In this document: piece by piece, positions 10,424 through 19,766 of the stretch
Numbering within the stretch: the first letter of the stretch is position 1
How the letters are laid out: each line of letters starts with the position of its first letter
Assembly: GCA_021775095.1 (NCBI GenBank)
Contig: JAJFII010000009.1
Location: 62,001-126,000 of the forward strand
DNA from: Rhodospirillales bacterium
Lineage (GTDB): Bacteria > Pseudomonadota > Alphaproteobacteria > Rhodospirillales > Casp-alpha2
Length of the DNA stretch: 64,000 nt
Direction of reading: 5' to 3'
The notes under the pieces: generated by a model
What the model was told of the DNA's origin: nothing
The model's input: the letters and a program-made list of their open reading frames with translations, nothing else
The model's database searches: none
Position numbers and translations under genes: made by a program

Positions 10424-11521
10424 ATGAGCACCTATCCCACACGACGGGCAATCGGCCTTATGAGCGGCACCTCAATGGATGGCATTGATGTTGCGTTGAT
10501 CGAAACCAATGGTGATGAAATTACGGCTTTTGGTGAAGCCATGGAATTCCCTTATGACGACCAGTTTCGCGACGCGTTGCGCAATTTGATGGGCGTCCAG
10601 CCTGACGACAATGCGACCACCCGGGGGATTGTCGAAGAATTAACCCTTAAACATGCCCATGCGGTTCATGGGCTGCTCGAAACATCGAAACTGAAACCCG
10701 CCGATATTTCAGTTGTTGGTTTTCACGGGCAAACCCTCTTCCATGATCCGGCCCGTTCGGTGACCTGGCAAATCGGTGATGGTGCCTTGCTGGCCCGGGA
10801 AACCGGCATTGCGGTTGTTAATGACTTTAGACGTGCTGACGTGGCGGCGGGCGGCGAAGGGGCACCTTTGGCGCCGGTTTATCACGTCGCCCTGGCGCGA
10901 ACCCTCGAACGTCCGGTCGCCATTCTGAATATCGGCGGCGTTGCCAACCTGACCTGGATCAGCCCCGATGGCGGTGCCGTGGCGTTTGATACGGGTCCGG
11001 GAAACGCCCTGATCGATGATTGGGTCCGGGCAAAGACCAACCACAGTATGGATGTTGATGGGCAACTTGCGCGCCGCGGATCGGTTGATCCGGTGGCCCT
11101 CGCCCTAATGCTTGATCAATCCTATTTTGCTCGACCCTACCCAAAATCCCTGGACCGCGATGCGTTTTCTGCGCAGGCCATTCAAGATTTGTCGCCGGAA
11201 GATGGGGCGGCGACACTTTCCGCCTTTACCGCCCAGGCCGTTGCCAAAGCTGCGGCCCAGTTACCGGCACCGCCCTTGCAGTGGCTGGTATGTGGCGGCG
11301 GACGGCACAACCGGTTTTTGATGAGCTGCCTGCGGACAGCGCTCGATGCGCCCGTAAACACCGTCGAATCCGTCGGCTGGCAGGGTGACGCCCTGGAGGC
11401 CCAGGCGTTTGCGTTTTTGGCAGTTCGTTCGCTCTGCGGGTTGCCGATCAGTTATCCGCAAACGACGGGTGTCGAAAGGCCGATGCCCGGCGGCGTCTGC
11501 CATCAACCAGGCGTCGTTTAG
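10424..11521 (+). CDS. anmK: Anhydro-N-acetylmuramic acid kinase
   Basis: A 365-residue sugar kinase of the AnmK family. The start region carries GLMSGTSMDGIDVALI (phosphate-binding motif of the actin-like ATPase fold), with GFHGQTLFH and AFDTGPGNALIDDW further on, the typical family signatures. The enzyme opens and phosphorylates 1,6-anhydro-MurNAc released during cell-wall turnover, giving MurNAc-6-phosphate for recycling. The divergent anmK/tyrS arrangement is, from memory, widespread in proteobacteria. The ATG at 10424 follows directly on the annotated N-terminal motif and gives the usual length. Confidence 0.95.
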   Translation: MSTYPTRRAIGLMSGTSMDGIDVALIETNGDEITAFGEAMEFPYDDQFRDALRNLMGVQPDDNATTRGIVEELTLKHAHAVHGLLETSKLKPADISVVGFHGQTLFHDPARSVTWQIGDGALLARETGIAVVNDFRRADVAAGGEGAPLAPVYHVALARTLERPVAILNIGGVANLTWISPDGGAVAFDTGPGNALIDDWVRAKTNHSMDVDGQLARRGSVDPVALALMLDQSYFARPYPKSLDRDAFSAQAIQDLSPEDGAATLSAFTAQAVAKAAAQLPAPPLQWLVCGGGRHNRFLMSCLRTALDAPVNTVESVGWQGDALEAQAFAFLAVRSLCGLPISYPQTTGVERPMPGGVCHQPGVV

Positions 11522-11556
11522 CTGGGCGCTGGCGTGCCTGACCGGGCAACGGAGAA

Positions 11557-12213
11557 TTACTCGACCGGGGCGACTGGCGTGAAATTTTTGTCGAGATACT
11601 CATCCACATGCCCGATCATTTCACTCAGATGGCTCTGGAAAAAATGGTCACACCCCTTAACCACCCGGTAATCAATTTCGATGGTTTTTTGTTTTTGTAA
11701 TTTCTGCGCCAGTTTGTCGGTTGAGGATACGGGAACAACATCGTCTTTGTCGCCATGCAGGATCAGACCGGATGCCGGGCACGGGGCGAGAAAAGAAAAG
11801 TCATGGATGTTGGCCGGCGGGGCGATTGAAATAAAACCGGAAATTTCCGGGCGGCGCATCATCAGTTGCATGCCGATCCACGCACCAAAGGAAAATCCGG
11901 CGATCCAACAGGTTTGGGCGTTCGGGTTATAGGTCTGCATCCAGTCGAGGGCGGACGCCGCATCACTGAGCTCGCCGAGGCCGCTGTCAAACACGCCCTG
12001 GGACCGACCCACGCCTCTGAAATTAAAACGAAGTGTCGAAAAACCGCGTTTCACAAAACTTTGATAAAGCGCATAAACCACCTTGTTGTTCATGGTGCCA
12101 CCGTGTTGCGGGTGCGGATGTAACAGAATGGCCGCCGGTGCATTGGCTATCTTTGAGTGGTGATAACGGCCTTCCAGGCGGCCTTCTGGGCCGTTAAAAA
12201 TGACTTCGGGCAT
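11557..12213 (-). CDS. Alpha/beta-hydrolase family protein
   Basis: A protein of about 218 residues with an alpha/beta-hydrolase fold: LLHPHPQHGGTMNNKVV near the N-terminus, FNFRGVGRSQG (oxyanion region), the nucleophile elbow GFSFGAW, LHGDKDDVVPV (acid) and GCDHFF (catalytic His). This is the small hydrolase/dienelactone-hydrolase-like group with a HPHPxxGG signature, often annotated as a predicted esterase; the substrate is unknown. The start was set at ATG 12213 (MPEVIFNGPEG) rather than six codons upstream, because homologues typically begin there. It is convergent with anmK. Confidence 0.75.
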   Translation of the reverse strand: MPEVIFNGPEGRLEGRYHHSKIANAPAAILLHPHPQHGGTMNNKVVYALYQSFVKRGFSTLRFNFRGVGRSQGVFDSGLGELSDAASALDWMQTYNPNAQTCWIAGFSFGAWIGMQLMMRRPEISGFISIAPPANIHDFSFLAPCPASGLILHGDKDDVVPVSSTDKLAQKLQKQKTIEIDYRVVKGCDHFFQSHLSEMIGHVDEYLDKNFTPVAPVE

Positions 12214-12314
12214 GATTTTTGATGGTTCCAAATTGCTGTTAAAGGGTAAAAACCAAGTTAATTAGTCAGGTATTAAAACGGCAGTTTTTTGGTAATTATT
12301 AAATATTATCCTGC

Positions 12315-12339
12315 TTACTTGACCGCATTAGTCGGGTAT
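12315..12339 (+). promoter_or_regulatory. Putative IscR (type 1) binding site
   Basis: The 25-base block runs TTACTTGACC... to ...AGTCGGGTAT. Checked position by position against the E. coli type-1 IscR consensus (ATASYYGACTRWWWYAGTCRRSTAT, from memory), it matches at 22 of 25, with the right half AGTCRRSTAT perfect. It overlaps the -35 element and spacer of the only good promoter ahead of cysE-iscR-suf, as expected for repression by [2Fe-2S]-IscR. IscR itself is encoded two genes downstream. The site call is inference from sequence match and position. Confidence 0.7.
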
Positions 12340-12347
12340 ACTATATA
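12319..12347 (+). promoter_or_regulatory. Sigma70-like promoter of the cysE-iscR-suf operon
   Basis: A -35 box TTGACC (12319-12324), a 17-base spacer and a -10 box TATATA (12342-12347). Transcription would begin near 12353-12355. The spacer and -35 are covered by the putative IscR site. No other convincing promoter is seen before sufB, and gene gaps downstream are short, so this promoter may serve the whole cluster. Confidence 0.55.
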
Positions 12348-12356
12348 TCACTTAAG

Positions 12357-12380
12357 GCCTCCGATCTCAGGTTCGGAGGC
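12357..12380 (+). other. Hairpin at the very start of the cysE leader
   Basis: GCCTCCGA (12357-12364) pairs perfectly with TCGGAGGC (12373-12380) around an 8-base loop. It begins a few bases after the predicted transcription start and is followed by GTTTCATTAAAATT rather than a T-run, so it does not look like a full terminator. It could protect the 5' end of the long mRNA; no function is shown. Confidence 0.5.
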
Positions 12381-12448
12381 GTTTCATTAAAATTATGAGC
12401 TGGCTGCCTTTCGCGGCTGAAACGCGATTAGAAAATATAGAAAGACCC

Positions 12449-13189
12449 ATGATTTTCAAGCGATTTCAGGAAGACATTGAAGCCTACAAGACTCGTGACC
12501 CAGCGGCACGCTCGAGTTTTGAGGTTGTTGTGTTATATCAGGGATTTCATGCCCTGATGTTTTATCGGTTTAGCCATGCCCTGTGGGTGCGGGGTGCAAA
12601 ATTCTTGGGCCGGTTTGTTTCGCAGGTTGGCCGGCTTTTCACAGGCATTGAAATCCACCCGGGTGCGGTTATCGGTCGTGGATTTGTCATTGATCATGGG
12701 GCCGGTGTGGTCATCGGCGAAACCTCGATCATTGGTGATAATGTTACCCTTTACCACGATGTCACCCTCGGCGGGGTGGCGCCGTCTGTCGATTCGAAGA
12801 CGCAAATTGGCGTCAAACGGCATCCGACACTCGAAGATGGCGTAATTGTCGGGTCGGGGGCGCAAATTCTGGGACCGATTACCATTGGTGCCGATGCCCG
12901 CGTTGGTTCCAACGCGGTGGTTGCTTCCAGCATACCGGCCGGGGTTACGGCGGTTGGAATTCCGGCTCGTGTTGTTTTGCCGAAGAACAAAAAGAATACT
13001 GGCGAATTTCGGGCCTATGCAACGGATCCCGACGGCAATCCGGACCCGGTTCTGCAGACCATAGAGGCGCTGCGAGGGCAAGTGGAAACATTGATGGCGC
13101 GGGTTAACGAACTCGAAACTGACGCCGGCGCGACGGCGCGCAAAAAGACAAAAAACGTGGCTGGCAATCGGATTAAAAAAACCGGATAG
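12449..13189 (+). CDS. cysE: Serine O-acetyltransferase
   Basis: About 246 residues with a left-handed beta-helix of hexapeptide repeats. It begins [18 protein letters not shown], with FSHALW, then [33 protein letters not shown] (given here only by its key pieces: HPGA, IDHG, VVIGE) and the C-terminal part carrying the acetyl-CoA site. CysE makes O-acetylserine from serine and acetyl-CoA, the precursor of cysteine, which is the sulfur source for the desulfurases downstream. The start at ATG 12449 ([13 protein letters not shown]) fits the short-form family better than ATG 12395, which adds 18 unlike residues. First gene of the Fe-S operon. The tail after the helix (last ~50 residues) is a charged, possibly coiled extension. 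Confidence 0.9.
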   Translation: MIFKRFQEDIEAYKTRDPAARSSFEVVVLYQGFHALMFYRFSHALWVRGAKFLGRFVSQVGRLFTGIEIHPGAVIGRGFVIDHGAGVVIGETSIIGDNVTLYHDVTLGGVAPSVDSKTQIGVKRHPTLEDGVIVGSGAQILGPITIGADARVGSNAVVASSIPAGVTAVGIPARVVLPKNKKNTGEFRAYATDPDGNPDPVLQTIEALRGQVETLMARVNELETDAGATARKKTKNVAGNRIKKTG

Positions 13190-13279
13190 GCCGGCCGCGT
13201 AGATTCAAGATAATTGGTGGATTTAAACGTGGCGCTGTTGGTCGACGAAAGACCAATGGCCGATAAGGAGGAGAGGAAT

Positions 13280-13759
13280 ATGCGACTTAGTACAAAAGGC
13301 CGATATTCGGTAATGGCAATGGTTGATCTGGCAACCCAATCGGCCGAAGGGAAACCGGTGGCGCTGGCCGATATTGCGGAACGCCAGGAGATCTCCCTTT
13401 CCTATCTGGAGCAGCTATTTGGGAAACTTCGCAAGGGGGGCATGATCAAGTCCGTGCGTGGACCGGGCGGCGGTTATTTGCTGGCACACACGGCCGCAGA
13501 TACCCGGATTTCAGATATCGTGCTTTCCGTTGATGAACCGATTGCCGCAACCCGGTGTGCGCCGGGTGCACCGGAAGGGTGCCATTCCAATAAGAGCCGC
13601 TGTCTGACCCACGATTTATGGGAAGAACTCGGGAACCAGATCTACCTTTATTTGAGTTCTGTAAGTTTAGAGGATGTAGTGGAAAAACGGGTACTCGGAT
13701 CCAGTGGTGAAATTCACCGTGATTTACAGGCGGCTGAGCGTTTTATGGCGGCGCAGTAG
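13280..13759 (+). CDS. iscR: Rrf2-family Fe-S regulator IscR
   Basis: A 160-residue Rrf2 protein: an N-terminal winged helix (MRLSTKGRYSVMAMVDLA...), the recognition region ISLSYLEQLFGKLRKGGMIKSVRGPGGGY, and three cysteines at about 93, 101 and 108 followed by His 111, matching the three Cys plus one His ligands of the IscR [2Fe-2S] cluster. The start at ATG 13280 is set by a strong ribosome-binding site (AAGGAGG at 13265-13271) and by the conserved MRLSTKGRY. An ATG 22 codons upstream lacks such support. It probably senses cluster status and represses its own operon through the site at 12315-12339. The Cys spacing is slightly longer than in E. coli IscR. Confidence 0.9.
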   Translation: MRLSTKGRYSVMAMVDLATQSAEGKPVALADIAERQEISLSYLEQLFGKLRKGGMIKSVRGPGGGYLLAHTAADTRISDIVLSVDEPIAATRCAPGAPEGCHSNKSRCLTHDLWEELGNQIYLYLSSVSLEDVVEKRVLGSSGEIHRDLQAAERFMAAQ

Positions 13760-13785
13760 CGCAGCGACCAACGGGACCTAACGGC

Positions 13786-14913
13786 ATGACCGACACCGTA
13801 TATTTGGATCATAACGCGACGACGACTCTGCGACCGTCGGCCTTGGCGGCTGTTGACGAAGCGCTGTCACTGACGGGCAACGCATCGTCGGTTCACCGCA
13901 ACGGGCGACTGGCGCGCAGAATGATCGAAGATGCGCGGGATTCGGTTGCCGCATTGGTTGGTGCCGACGCCAACGACGTGATATTTACCGGCGGTGGTAC
14001 AGAAGCAAATAATCTGGCTTTAAAAGGGGCCATTGCCGGTCGCCGCTATGTGTCGGCAATTGAGCACCCGTCGAGCTTGCAGGCCGTTGCAACGGCGACA
14101 TTGGTCCCCGTTGCAACATCGGGTCTCATTGACCTGTCGGCATTGGACAACCTGTTGGCGGCGGCGGAAGATAAGGTTTTGGTCTCGGTAATGCTGGCCA
14201 ATAACGAGACCGGCGTTATCCAGCCGATCGGTGACGTTGTCGAAATTGCCAGGGCCCACGAGGCGCTTGTGCATTGTGATGCCGTTCAAGGCGGCGGCAA
14301 AATACCGGTTGATGTGGCCGCACTCGGGGCGGATTTTGTCAGTTTATCTGCCCATAAGATCGGTGGCCCGCAGGGAGTTGGTGCTTTGGTGGTAAAGGCC
14401 GGTCTGGATATTGACGCGCAATTGCTGGGCGGTGGCCAGGAGCGCCGCAAGCGCGCTGGAACGGAAAATGTTGCGGGAATTGCTGGCTTTGGGGCAGCCG
14501 CCCTTGCCGCCCAAGCCGACCTGGATCGCAGCCGGCAAATAGCGCAGATGCGTGATCACTTGATTGCCGGCGTTCGCAATTTGTCGTCGTCCGCCCGGGT
14601 TTACGGCGAAACGGCACCCCGCCTTCCGAATACGGTGTGTCTTTCCATGCCTGGGGTCTCGGCGGAAATTCAATTAATGGCGTTTGATCTTGCCGGTGTC
14701 TGCGTCAGTGCCGGCTCGGCCTGTTCCTCTGGCAAGGTCGAACCGAGCCATGTCCTGGCCGCCATGGGCATTGATGGCGAAGAGTCCCTGTCGGCGATCC
14801 GCATCAGCCTCGGTTGGGACAATGTGCCGTCAGATGTCGAGCGGTTTGTCGAGGTCTGGGGTTCCATATATGCAAAATCCAGCGCGCGTTCGAACCGTGC
14901 GATGGTCGGATAG
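13786..14913 (+). CDS. Cysteine desulfurase, NifS/IscS-like (first copy)
   Basis: A 375-residue class-V aminotransferase-fold enzyme starting YLDHNATTTLRPSA. The PLP lysine is about 191 (SLSAHKIGGPQG) and the persulfide cysteine about 313 (SAGSACSSGKVEPSH), so both catalytic residues are present. It takes sulfur from cysteine, leaving alanine, and delivers it to a scaffold. It sits between iscR and a second IscS-like gene; no iscU scaffold is present in the cluster. The two tandem enzymes are clearly different sequences, not a recent duplicate. Whether this copy serves Fe-S assembly, tRNA thiolation (mnmA is nearby) or another acceptor is unknown. Confidence 0.88.
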   Translation: MTDTVYLDHNATTTLRPSALAAVDEALSLTGNASSVHRNGRLARRMIEDARDSVAALVGADANDVIFTGGGTEANNLALKGAIAGRRYVSAIEHPSSLQAVATATLVPVATSGLIDLSALDNLLAAAEDKVLVSVMLANNETGVIQPIGDVVEIARAHEALVHCDAVQGGGKIPVDVAALGADFVSLSAHKIGGPQGVGALVVKAGLDIDAQLLGGGQERRKRAGTENVAGIAGFGAAALAAQADLDRSRQIAQMRDHLIAGVRNLSSSARVYGETAPRLPNTVCLSMPGVSAEIQLMAFDLAGVCVSAGSACSSGKVEPSHVLAAMGIDGEESLSAIRISLGWDNVPSDVERFVEVWGSIYAKSSARSNRAMVG

Positions 14914-14921
14914 GTGTGCCC

Positions 14922-16124
14922 ATGAACCGACATTCTACAGCTGCGGCCCCGGGCCCGATTTACCTGGATAACCAGGCGACAACGGCCACGGATCCACGGG
15001 TTGTTGAGGCCATGTTGCCGTTTTTTACGGAAAAATTCGGCAATCCCCATTCGACGGGCCACGCCTTTGGCTGGCAAGCCTCCGACGCGGTTGAAGCCGC
15101 CCGCCAGAAGATCGCAAATTTGATTGGCGCAGACGCCCGCGAGATTATTTTTACCTCCGGTGCCACGGAATCGAATAATCTGGCAATCAAGGGGTTGGCA
15201 CGGTTTAACCGGAGCCGCGGCGATCATCTGATAACGACGCGCATTGAACATAAATGTGTATTGGAATGTTTCCAAAGGCTGCAACGCGAGGGGTTTCGTG
15301 TCACCTATTTGGATGTTGACGACGCGGGGCGGATCGATTTGTCTCAATTGTCGGAGGCTATCGGTGCCGGGACGCTGATGGTTTCGGTTATTGGTGCCCA
15401 CAACGAAGTTGGTGTTGTCCAGCAGTTGGCCGATATTGGTGCCTTGTGCCGTGACTGCGGCGTTCATTTTCATTCCGATTGTGCCCAGGCGGCGGGCAAA
15501 ATTGAGCTTGATGTCAACAGCTTAAAAATTGATCTTTTGAGTATTTCCGGACACAAAATGTATGGACCCATGGGGATTGGTGCGCTTTATATCCGGCGCC
15601 GCCCTCGGGTTCGTCTGCAGGCGATGATGGACGGGGGCGGTCAAGAGCGCGGGTACCGTTCGGGGACCCTGCCGACACCACTGTGTGTCGGACTGGGAGA
15701 AGCGGCGGAACTGGCACGGTTGGAGATGGCGGACGAAGCCCGCCGTTTGACCGGGCTGCGCGAGCAACTGTTGGCATCGCTGCGGAAAAATCTGCCCAAT
15801 CTGCAGGTAAATGGCAGCATGGATCATCGGCTACCGGGAAATCTGAATCTGATGTTTGCGGGTATCAGCGGTGATGATCTGGTGACGGGCCTCAAAGGAT
15901 TGGCCATTTCGACGGGTTCCGCCTGTACCTCGGCGACGGTCGAGCCGTCCTATGTTTTGCGCGCCATGGGTTTAAGTGATCGTGACGCCAGCGCCTCCGT
16001 ACGGATAGGTCTGGGGCGTTTTACGACATATGAAGAAATCGAAAAAGCCGGTGAATTGATCATTGGTGAAGTCTTGAAGCTGCAGGCGTCGGGCGGCCAG
16101 TCGTCCAGCGCATCAGCAGCATAG
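14922..16124 (+). CDS. iscS: Cysteine desulfurase IscS-like (second copy)
   Basis: A 400-residue class-V desulfurase with [19 protein letters not shown] at the N-terminus, the PLP lysine near 212 ([15 protein letters not shown]) and the persulfide cysteine near 335 ([17 protein letters not shown]). This is the IscS type with a flexible Cys loop. The start at ATG 14922 lies eight bases after the stop of the preceding desulfurase; a longer frame back to 14814 would overlap that gene and has no family resemblance. It delivers sulfur for Fe-S clusters and perhaps for thio-cofactors. The C-terminus is Ser/Ala rich and lacks the canonical IscS end. Confidence 0.9.
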   Translation: MNRHSTAAAPGPIYLDNQATTATDPRVVEAMLPFFTEKFGNPHSTGHAFGWQASDAVEAARQKIANLIGADAREIIFTSGATESNNLAIKGLARFNRSRGDHLITTRIEHKCVLECFQRLQREGFRVTYLDVDDAGRIDLSQLSEAIGAGTLMVSVIGAHNEVGVVQQLADIGALCRDCGVHFHSDCAQAAGKIELDVNSLKIDLLSISGHKMYGPMGIGALYIRRRPRVRLQAMMDGGGQERGYRSGTLPTPLCVGLGEAAELARLEMADEARRLTGLREQLLASLRKNLPNLQVNGSMDHRLPGNLNLMFAGISGDDLVTGLKGLAISTGSACTSATVEPSYVLRAMGLSDRDASASVRIGLGRFTTYEEIEKAGELIIGEVLKLQASGGQSSSASAA

Positions 16125-16140
16125 GGCCCTGAAGGAAAGA

Positions 16141-17607
16141 GTGAACAAAATGTCCGGTAAAGCACAAACCATTGAACAAGTTCGGGAATTTACCGACGAC
16201 TCCTATAAGTATGGGTTCGTCACCGATGTCGAGGTGGATACCGCGCCGAAGGGGCTGAACGAAGATATTATCCGCTTTATCTCGGCCAAAAAGGATGAAC
16301 CTGAATGGCTCTTGGACTCGCGATTAAAGGCTTATCGGCATTGGCTGACGATGCCGGAACCGGAATGGCAAAAACCAAAATTCCCGGCCATTGATTACCA
16401 GGATTCCTATTATTATTCGGCTCCCAAATCCGTTGGTGACGGGCCGCAAAGCCTTGAGGATGTGGATCCTGAGCTGTTGAAAACCTATGAAAAATTAGGC
16501 ATTCCGTTGTTTGAGCAGGAGCGATTGGCCGGCGTCGCCGTCGACGCGGTCTTTGATTCCGTGTCCGTTGCCACAACCTTTAAACATAAACTTGAAGAAG
16601 TCGGGGTTATTTTCTGCCCCATATCCGAGGCCGTAAAACGATGCCCGGAACTGATCCGCAAATATATGGGGAGTGTGGTTCCCTATACGGATAACAAACA
16701 CGCCTGTTTGAACTCCGCTGTATTTACCGATGGATCGTTTGTTTACATTCCAAAGGGCGTAAAATGCCCCATGGAACTGTCGACCTATTTTCGCATTAAC
16801 GCTGAAAATACCGGACAATTTGAGCGCACGTTGATTATCGCCGAAGAAGGGTCCTACGTCAGTTATCTGGAAGGCTGTACGGCACCCATGCGCGATGAAA
16901 ACCAGCTGCATGCAGCGATTGTCGAATTGATTGCTTTGGATGATGCGGAAATTAAGTATTCGACCGTGCAAAACTGGTATCCGGGCGATGCAGAGGGTAA
17001 CGGCGGCATTTATAACTTTGTCACCAAACGCGGTGCCTGTCGGGGCCGGAATTCAAAAATTTCCTGGACCCAGGTTGAGACCGGATCCGCCATTACCTGG
17101 AAGTATCCCAGTTGTATTTTACAAGGTGATAATTCGGTTGGTGAATTTTATTCCATTGCCATCACCAACCATCATCAACAGGCCGATACCGGGACCAAGA
17201 TGATCCATTTGGGTAAAAACACCACATCGCGCATTATTTCCAAGGGCATCTCTGCCGGGAAATCGGACCAGACCTACCGCGGGCTGGTGCGGATGGGACC
17301 AAAGGCCGAAGGTGCCCGCAATTATTCGCAATGTGATTCGTTGTTGGTTGGTGACAAATGTGGAGCCCACACGGTTCCCTACATCGAGAGTAAAAATAAA
17401 TCCTCGGTGGTCGAACACGAGGCAACCACATCGAAGATTAATGAGGACCAACTGTTTTACCTGCGCCAGCGCGGGATCAATGAAGAGGCTGCCGTGGCCC
17501 TGGTTGTGAACGGGTTTTGCCGCGAAGTTTTACAGCAATTGCCCATGGAATTTGCCGTTGAAGCGCAAAAGCTGGTGGGAATCAGCCTAGAAGGCAGTGT
17601 TGGTTAA
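16141..17607 (+). CDS. sufB: Fe-S assembly scaffold protein SufB
   Basis: A 488-residue SufB with the family run [20 protein letters not shown], the repeated beta-helix core and the C-terminal [23 protein letters not shown] signature. SufB with SufC and SufD forms the SufBC2D complex on which [Fe-S] clusters are built. The start is either GTG 16141 or ATG 16150 ([11 protein letters not shown]). AAGGA at 16132-16136 lies four bases from the GTG and thirteen from the ATG, so neither spacing is ideal. Part of the operon, 16 bases after iscS. Confidence 0.95.
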   Translation: MNKMSGKAQTIEQVREFTDDSYKYGFVTDVEVDTAPKGLNEDIIRFISAKKDEPEWLLDSRLKAYRHWLTMPEPEWQKPKFPAIDYQDSYYYSAPKSVGDGPQSLEDVDPELLKTYEKLGIPLFEQERLAGVAVDAVFDSVSVATTFKHKLEEVGVIFCPISEAVKRCPELIRKYMGSVVPYTDNKHACLNSAVFTDGSFVYIPKGVKCPMELSTYFRINAENTGQFERTLIIAEEGSYVSYLEGCTAPMRDENQLHAAIVELIALDDAEIKYSTVQNWYPGDAEGNGGIYNFVTKRGACRGRNSKISWTQVETGSAITWKYPSCILQGDNSVGEFYSIAITNHHQQADTGTKMIHLGKNTTSRIISKGISAGKSDQTYRGLVRMGPKAEGARNYSQCDSLLVGDKCGAHTVPYIESKNKSSVVEHEATTSKINEDQLFYLRQRGINEEAAVALVVNGFCREVLQQLPMEFAVEAQKLVGISLEGSVG

Positions 17608-17644
17608 GTGACGCGAATATAACTTATGAAAATTTGAGGAAACG

Positions 17645-18394
17645 ATGCTCGAAATTAAAAATCTACACGCGACGGTTGGTGGAAACGAAATTCTCAAAGG
17701 AATTAACCTGACCATCAATAAGGGCGAAGTCCATGCGATCATGGGGCCTAACGGGTCCGGGAAAAGCACTTTGTCTTATTTGATTGCCGGAAAGGATGGC
17801 TATGAGGTTACCAAAGGCGAAATCCTGTACAACGGTGTTGATCTGACGGAAATGAAACCGGAAGTGCGGGCTGCGGAAGGGGTCTTTTTAGCTTTTCAAT
17901 ATCCGATCGAAATTCCCGGTGTGCCGAACACCACCTTCTTGAAGGAAGCGCTCAATTCCGTACGCCGTCATCGCGGTGAAGAAGAATTGGACGCCATGCA
18001 GTTTGTCAAATTGATCAAAGCGAAAGCCGAAGAGCTGGGAATCGCCAAGGATATGCTCAAACGCGCCGTTAATGTGGGGTTCTCCGGCGGCGAAAAAAAG
18101 CGCAACGAAATTTTGCAAATGGCCGTCCTCGATCCGAAACTCGCGGTTCTTGATGAAACGGACTCCGGGCTTGATATTGATGCCCTGAAGGTCGTTTCCG
18201 AGGGGGTCAATCAATTGCGCTCCAAGGATCGGGCGATCCTGGTAATTACCCACTATCAACGATTGCTGGATCATATTGTGCCGGATTTCGTTCACGTCCT
18301 GGCCCATGGGAAGATTCAACGGTCCGGCGGCAAGGAACTGGCCCTCGAACTTGAAGAAAAGGGTTATGCCGAATACGGCGTAGCCGCCGAATAA
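17645..18394 (+). CDS. sufC: Fe-S assembly ATPase SufC
   Basis: A 249-residue ABC-type ATPase with no membrane partner: Walker A GPNGSGKST near 34-42, the unusual signature FSGGEKKRNEILQ typical of SufC, and Walker B LAVLDETDSGLDIDALK. It powers the SufBC2D scaffold in the cytoplasm. It has an RBS-like GAGGAA six bases before the ATG. Length and motifs fit the family fully. Confidence 0.96.
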   Translation: MLEIKNLHATVGGNEILKGINLTINKGEVHAIMGPNGSGKSTLSYLIAGKDGYEVTKGEILYNGVDLTEMKPEVRAAEGVFLAFQYPIEIPGVPNTTFLKEALNSVRRHRGEEELDAMQFVKLIKAKAEELGIAKDMLKRAVNVGFSGGEKKRNEILQMAVLDPKLAVLDETDSGLDIDALKVVSEGVNQLRSKDRAILVITHYQRLLDHIVPDFVHVLAHGKIQRSGGKELALELEEKGYAEYGVAAE

Positions 18395-18413
18395 GTGAAA
18401 CGGATAATTATCG

Positions 18414-19766
18414 ATGCGTAATATGGTGAACCTAACCCAACCCTATGTGGATCAGTTTGACGCGGTCAAGGAACGTCTGCCCGGGGCACAGTTGCCGTGG
18501 TTGGAAGCCCGGCGTGTCGCCGGACTGGCGCGGTTTAAGACCGTCGGCCTGCCGACGGTAAAAATGGAGAATTGGAAATATACCCGGTTACCCAATCTCG
18601 ATGAGCCCGGGTTCCGCCTGGCAACCTGGGACGACGGTCATGTTGCCGTGGCCGGGGTCCCGGCATTTTTTTCCGACCAGACAGCGTTGGTTCGATTGGT
18701 CTATGTGAACGGTATCATTCATCCTGAATTGTCGCAACTCGACCAGTTGCCCGACGGGGTATCGGTTGAACCGATCGCCCAGGTCCTGGAAACCGACCCG
18801 GGTTTTATCGAACAGCATATGGGCACCGAGGCGGTCGCTTACGACCAGGGGTTTGCGGCCCTGAACGCGGCAATGATGGAAAGCGGGACGGTTTTTCGTG
18901 TCGCCACAGGGGTGGTGATAAACCAGCCGATTGAGATCGTTTATCTCAATGGGGGGACGGCCGAGCCGATTTACCGCCACCCGCGCAATCTGTTCGTCCT
19001 GGAATCGGGAAGCCAGGCAACTTTGGTTAAACGCCATGCCGGCATTTCCGCAGGGGCCTATTTTAATAACGCGGTGACTGAAATCGTTGTTGGCGATGGC
19101 GCGATTCTTCGCCATTACACGATCCAGGCCGATTGCCTGGAAGCGCTGCATTTGTCATCGGTCCATGTTCGAGTGGGCCGTGATGCCACCTATGAAAACT
19201 TTAATCTGGCCATTGGTGGCCGGCTGTCGCGAACCGAAACCCGGGTCCGCCTCGAAGGTCGCGGGAGCCACTGCAATTTGAGTGGTGCCTATTTAATGAA
19301 AGCCAGCGAACATTGCGACAATACGACAGTTATTGAACACCTGGTTCCCGATACGACGGCCCGTGAAGTTTTTAAAGGGGTTTTGAACGACGAAGCCCGG
19401 GGGGTTTTTCAAGGCAAGCTGATCGTCCATAAGGACGCCCAGCGGACCGATGGATATCAGATGTCGCGGGCCCTGCTTTTATCGAACCGGGCCGAAATGG
19501 ATACCAAACCCGAACTGGAAATATACGCTGACGACGTTAAGTGTTCGCATGGCTCGACGACCGGACAAATTGACGAGACAGCCCTGTTTTATTTGCGGTC
19601 GCGGGGGATTCCCGAAGCCTTGGCCCGTAATCTGTTAATTCAGTCGTTCATTGCCGAAGCCCTGGAAGAAATATCGGACCTCAGGGTCAGAGAAGCCATG
19701 GCCCACCAAGTGATCCATTGGTTGCCGGCGCAGTGTTATTTTGCTGAGGAATGGAAACAACCATGA
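18414..19766 (+). CDS. sufD: Fe-S assembly protein SufD
   Basis: A 450-residue SufB paralogue. It has the KMENWKYTRLPNL opening seen in SufD, a beta-helix middle, and the end motif KCSHGSTTGQIDETALFYLRSRGI. It forms the heterodimer with SufB that binds SufC. ATG 18423 (MVNLTQPY) is an alternative start three codons in. It overlaps the start of sufS by four bases (ATGA), a sign of translational coupling. Confidence 0.94.
   Translation: MRNMVNLTQPYVDQFDAVKERLPGAQLPWLEARRVAGLARFKTVGLPTVKMENWKYTRLPNLDEPGFRLATWDDGHVAVAGVPAFFSDQTALVRLVYVNGIIHPELSQLDQLPDGVSVEPIAQVLETDPGFIEQHMGTEAVAYDQGFAALNAAMMESGTVFRVATGVVINQPIEIVYLNGGTAEPIYRHPRNLFVLESGSQATLVKRHAGISAGAYFNNAVTEIVVGDGAILRHYTIQADCLEALHLSSVHVRVGRDATYENFNLAIGGRLSRTETRVRLEGRGSHCNLSGAYLMKASEHCDNTTVIEHLVPDTTAREVFKGVLNDEARGVFQGKLIVHKDAQRTDGYQMSRALLLSNRAEMDTKPELEIYADDVKCSHGSTTGQIDETALFYLRSRGIPEALARNLLIQSFIAEALEEISDLRVREAMAHQVIHWLPAQCYFAEEWKQP

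Noticed and set aside
12357-12380. The cysE leader hairpin as a rho-independent terminator
   Set aside because: It is not followed by a T-run but by GTTTCATTAAAATT, and it lies only a few bases after the likely start site.
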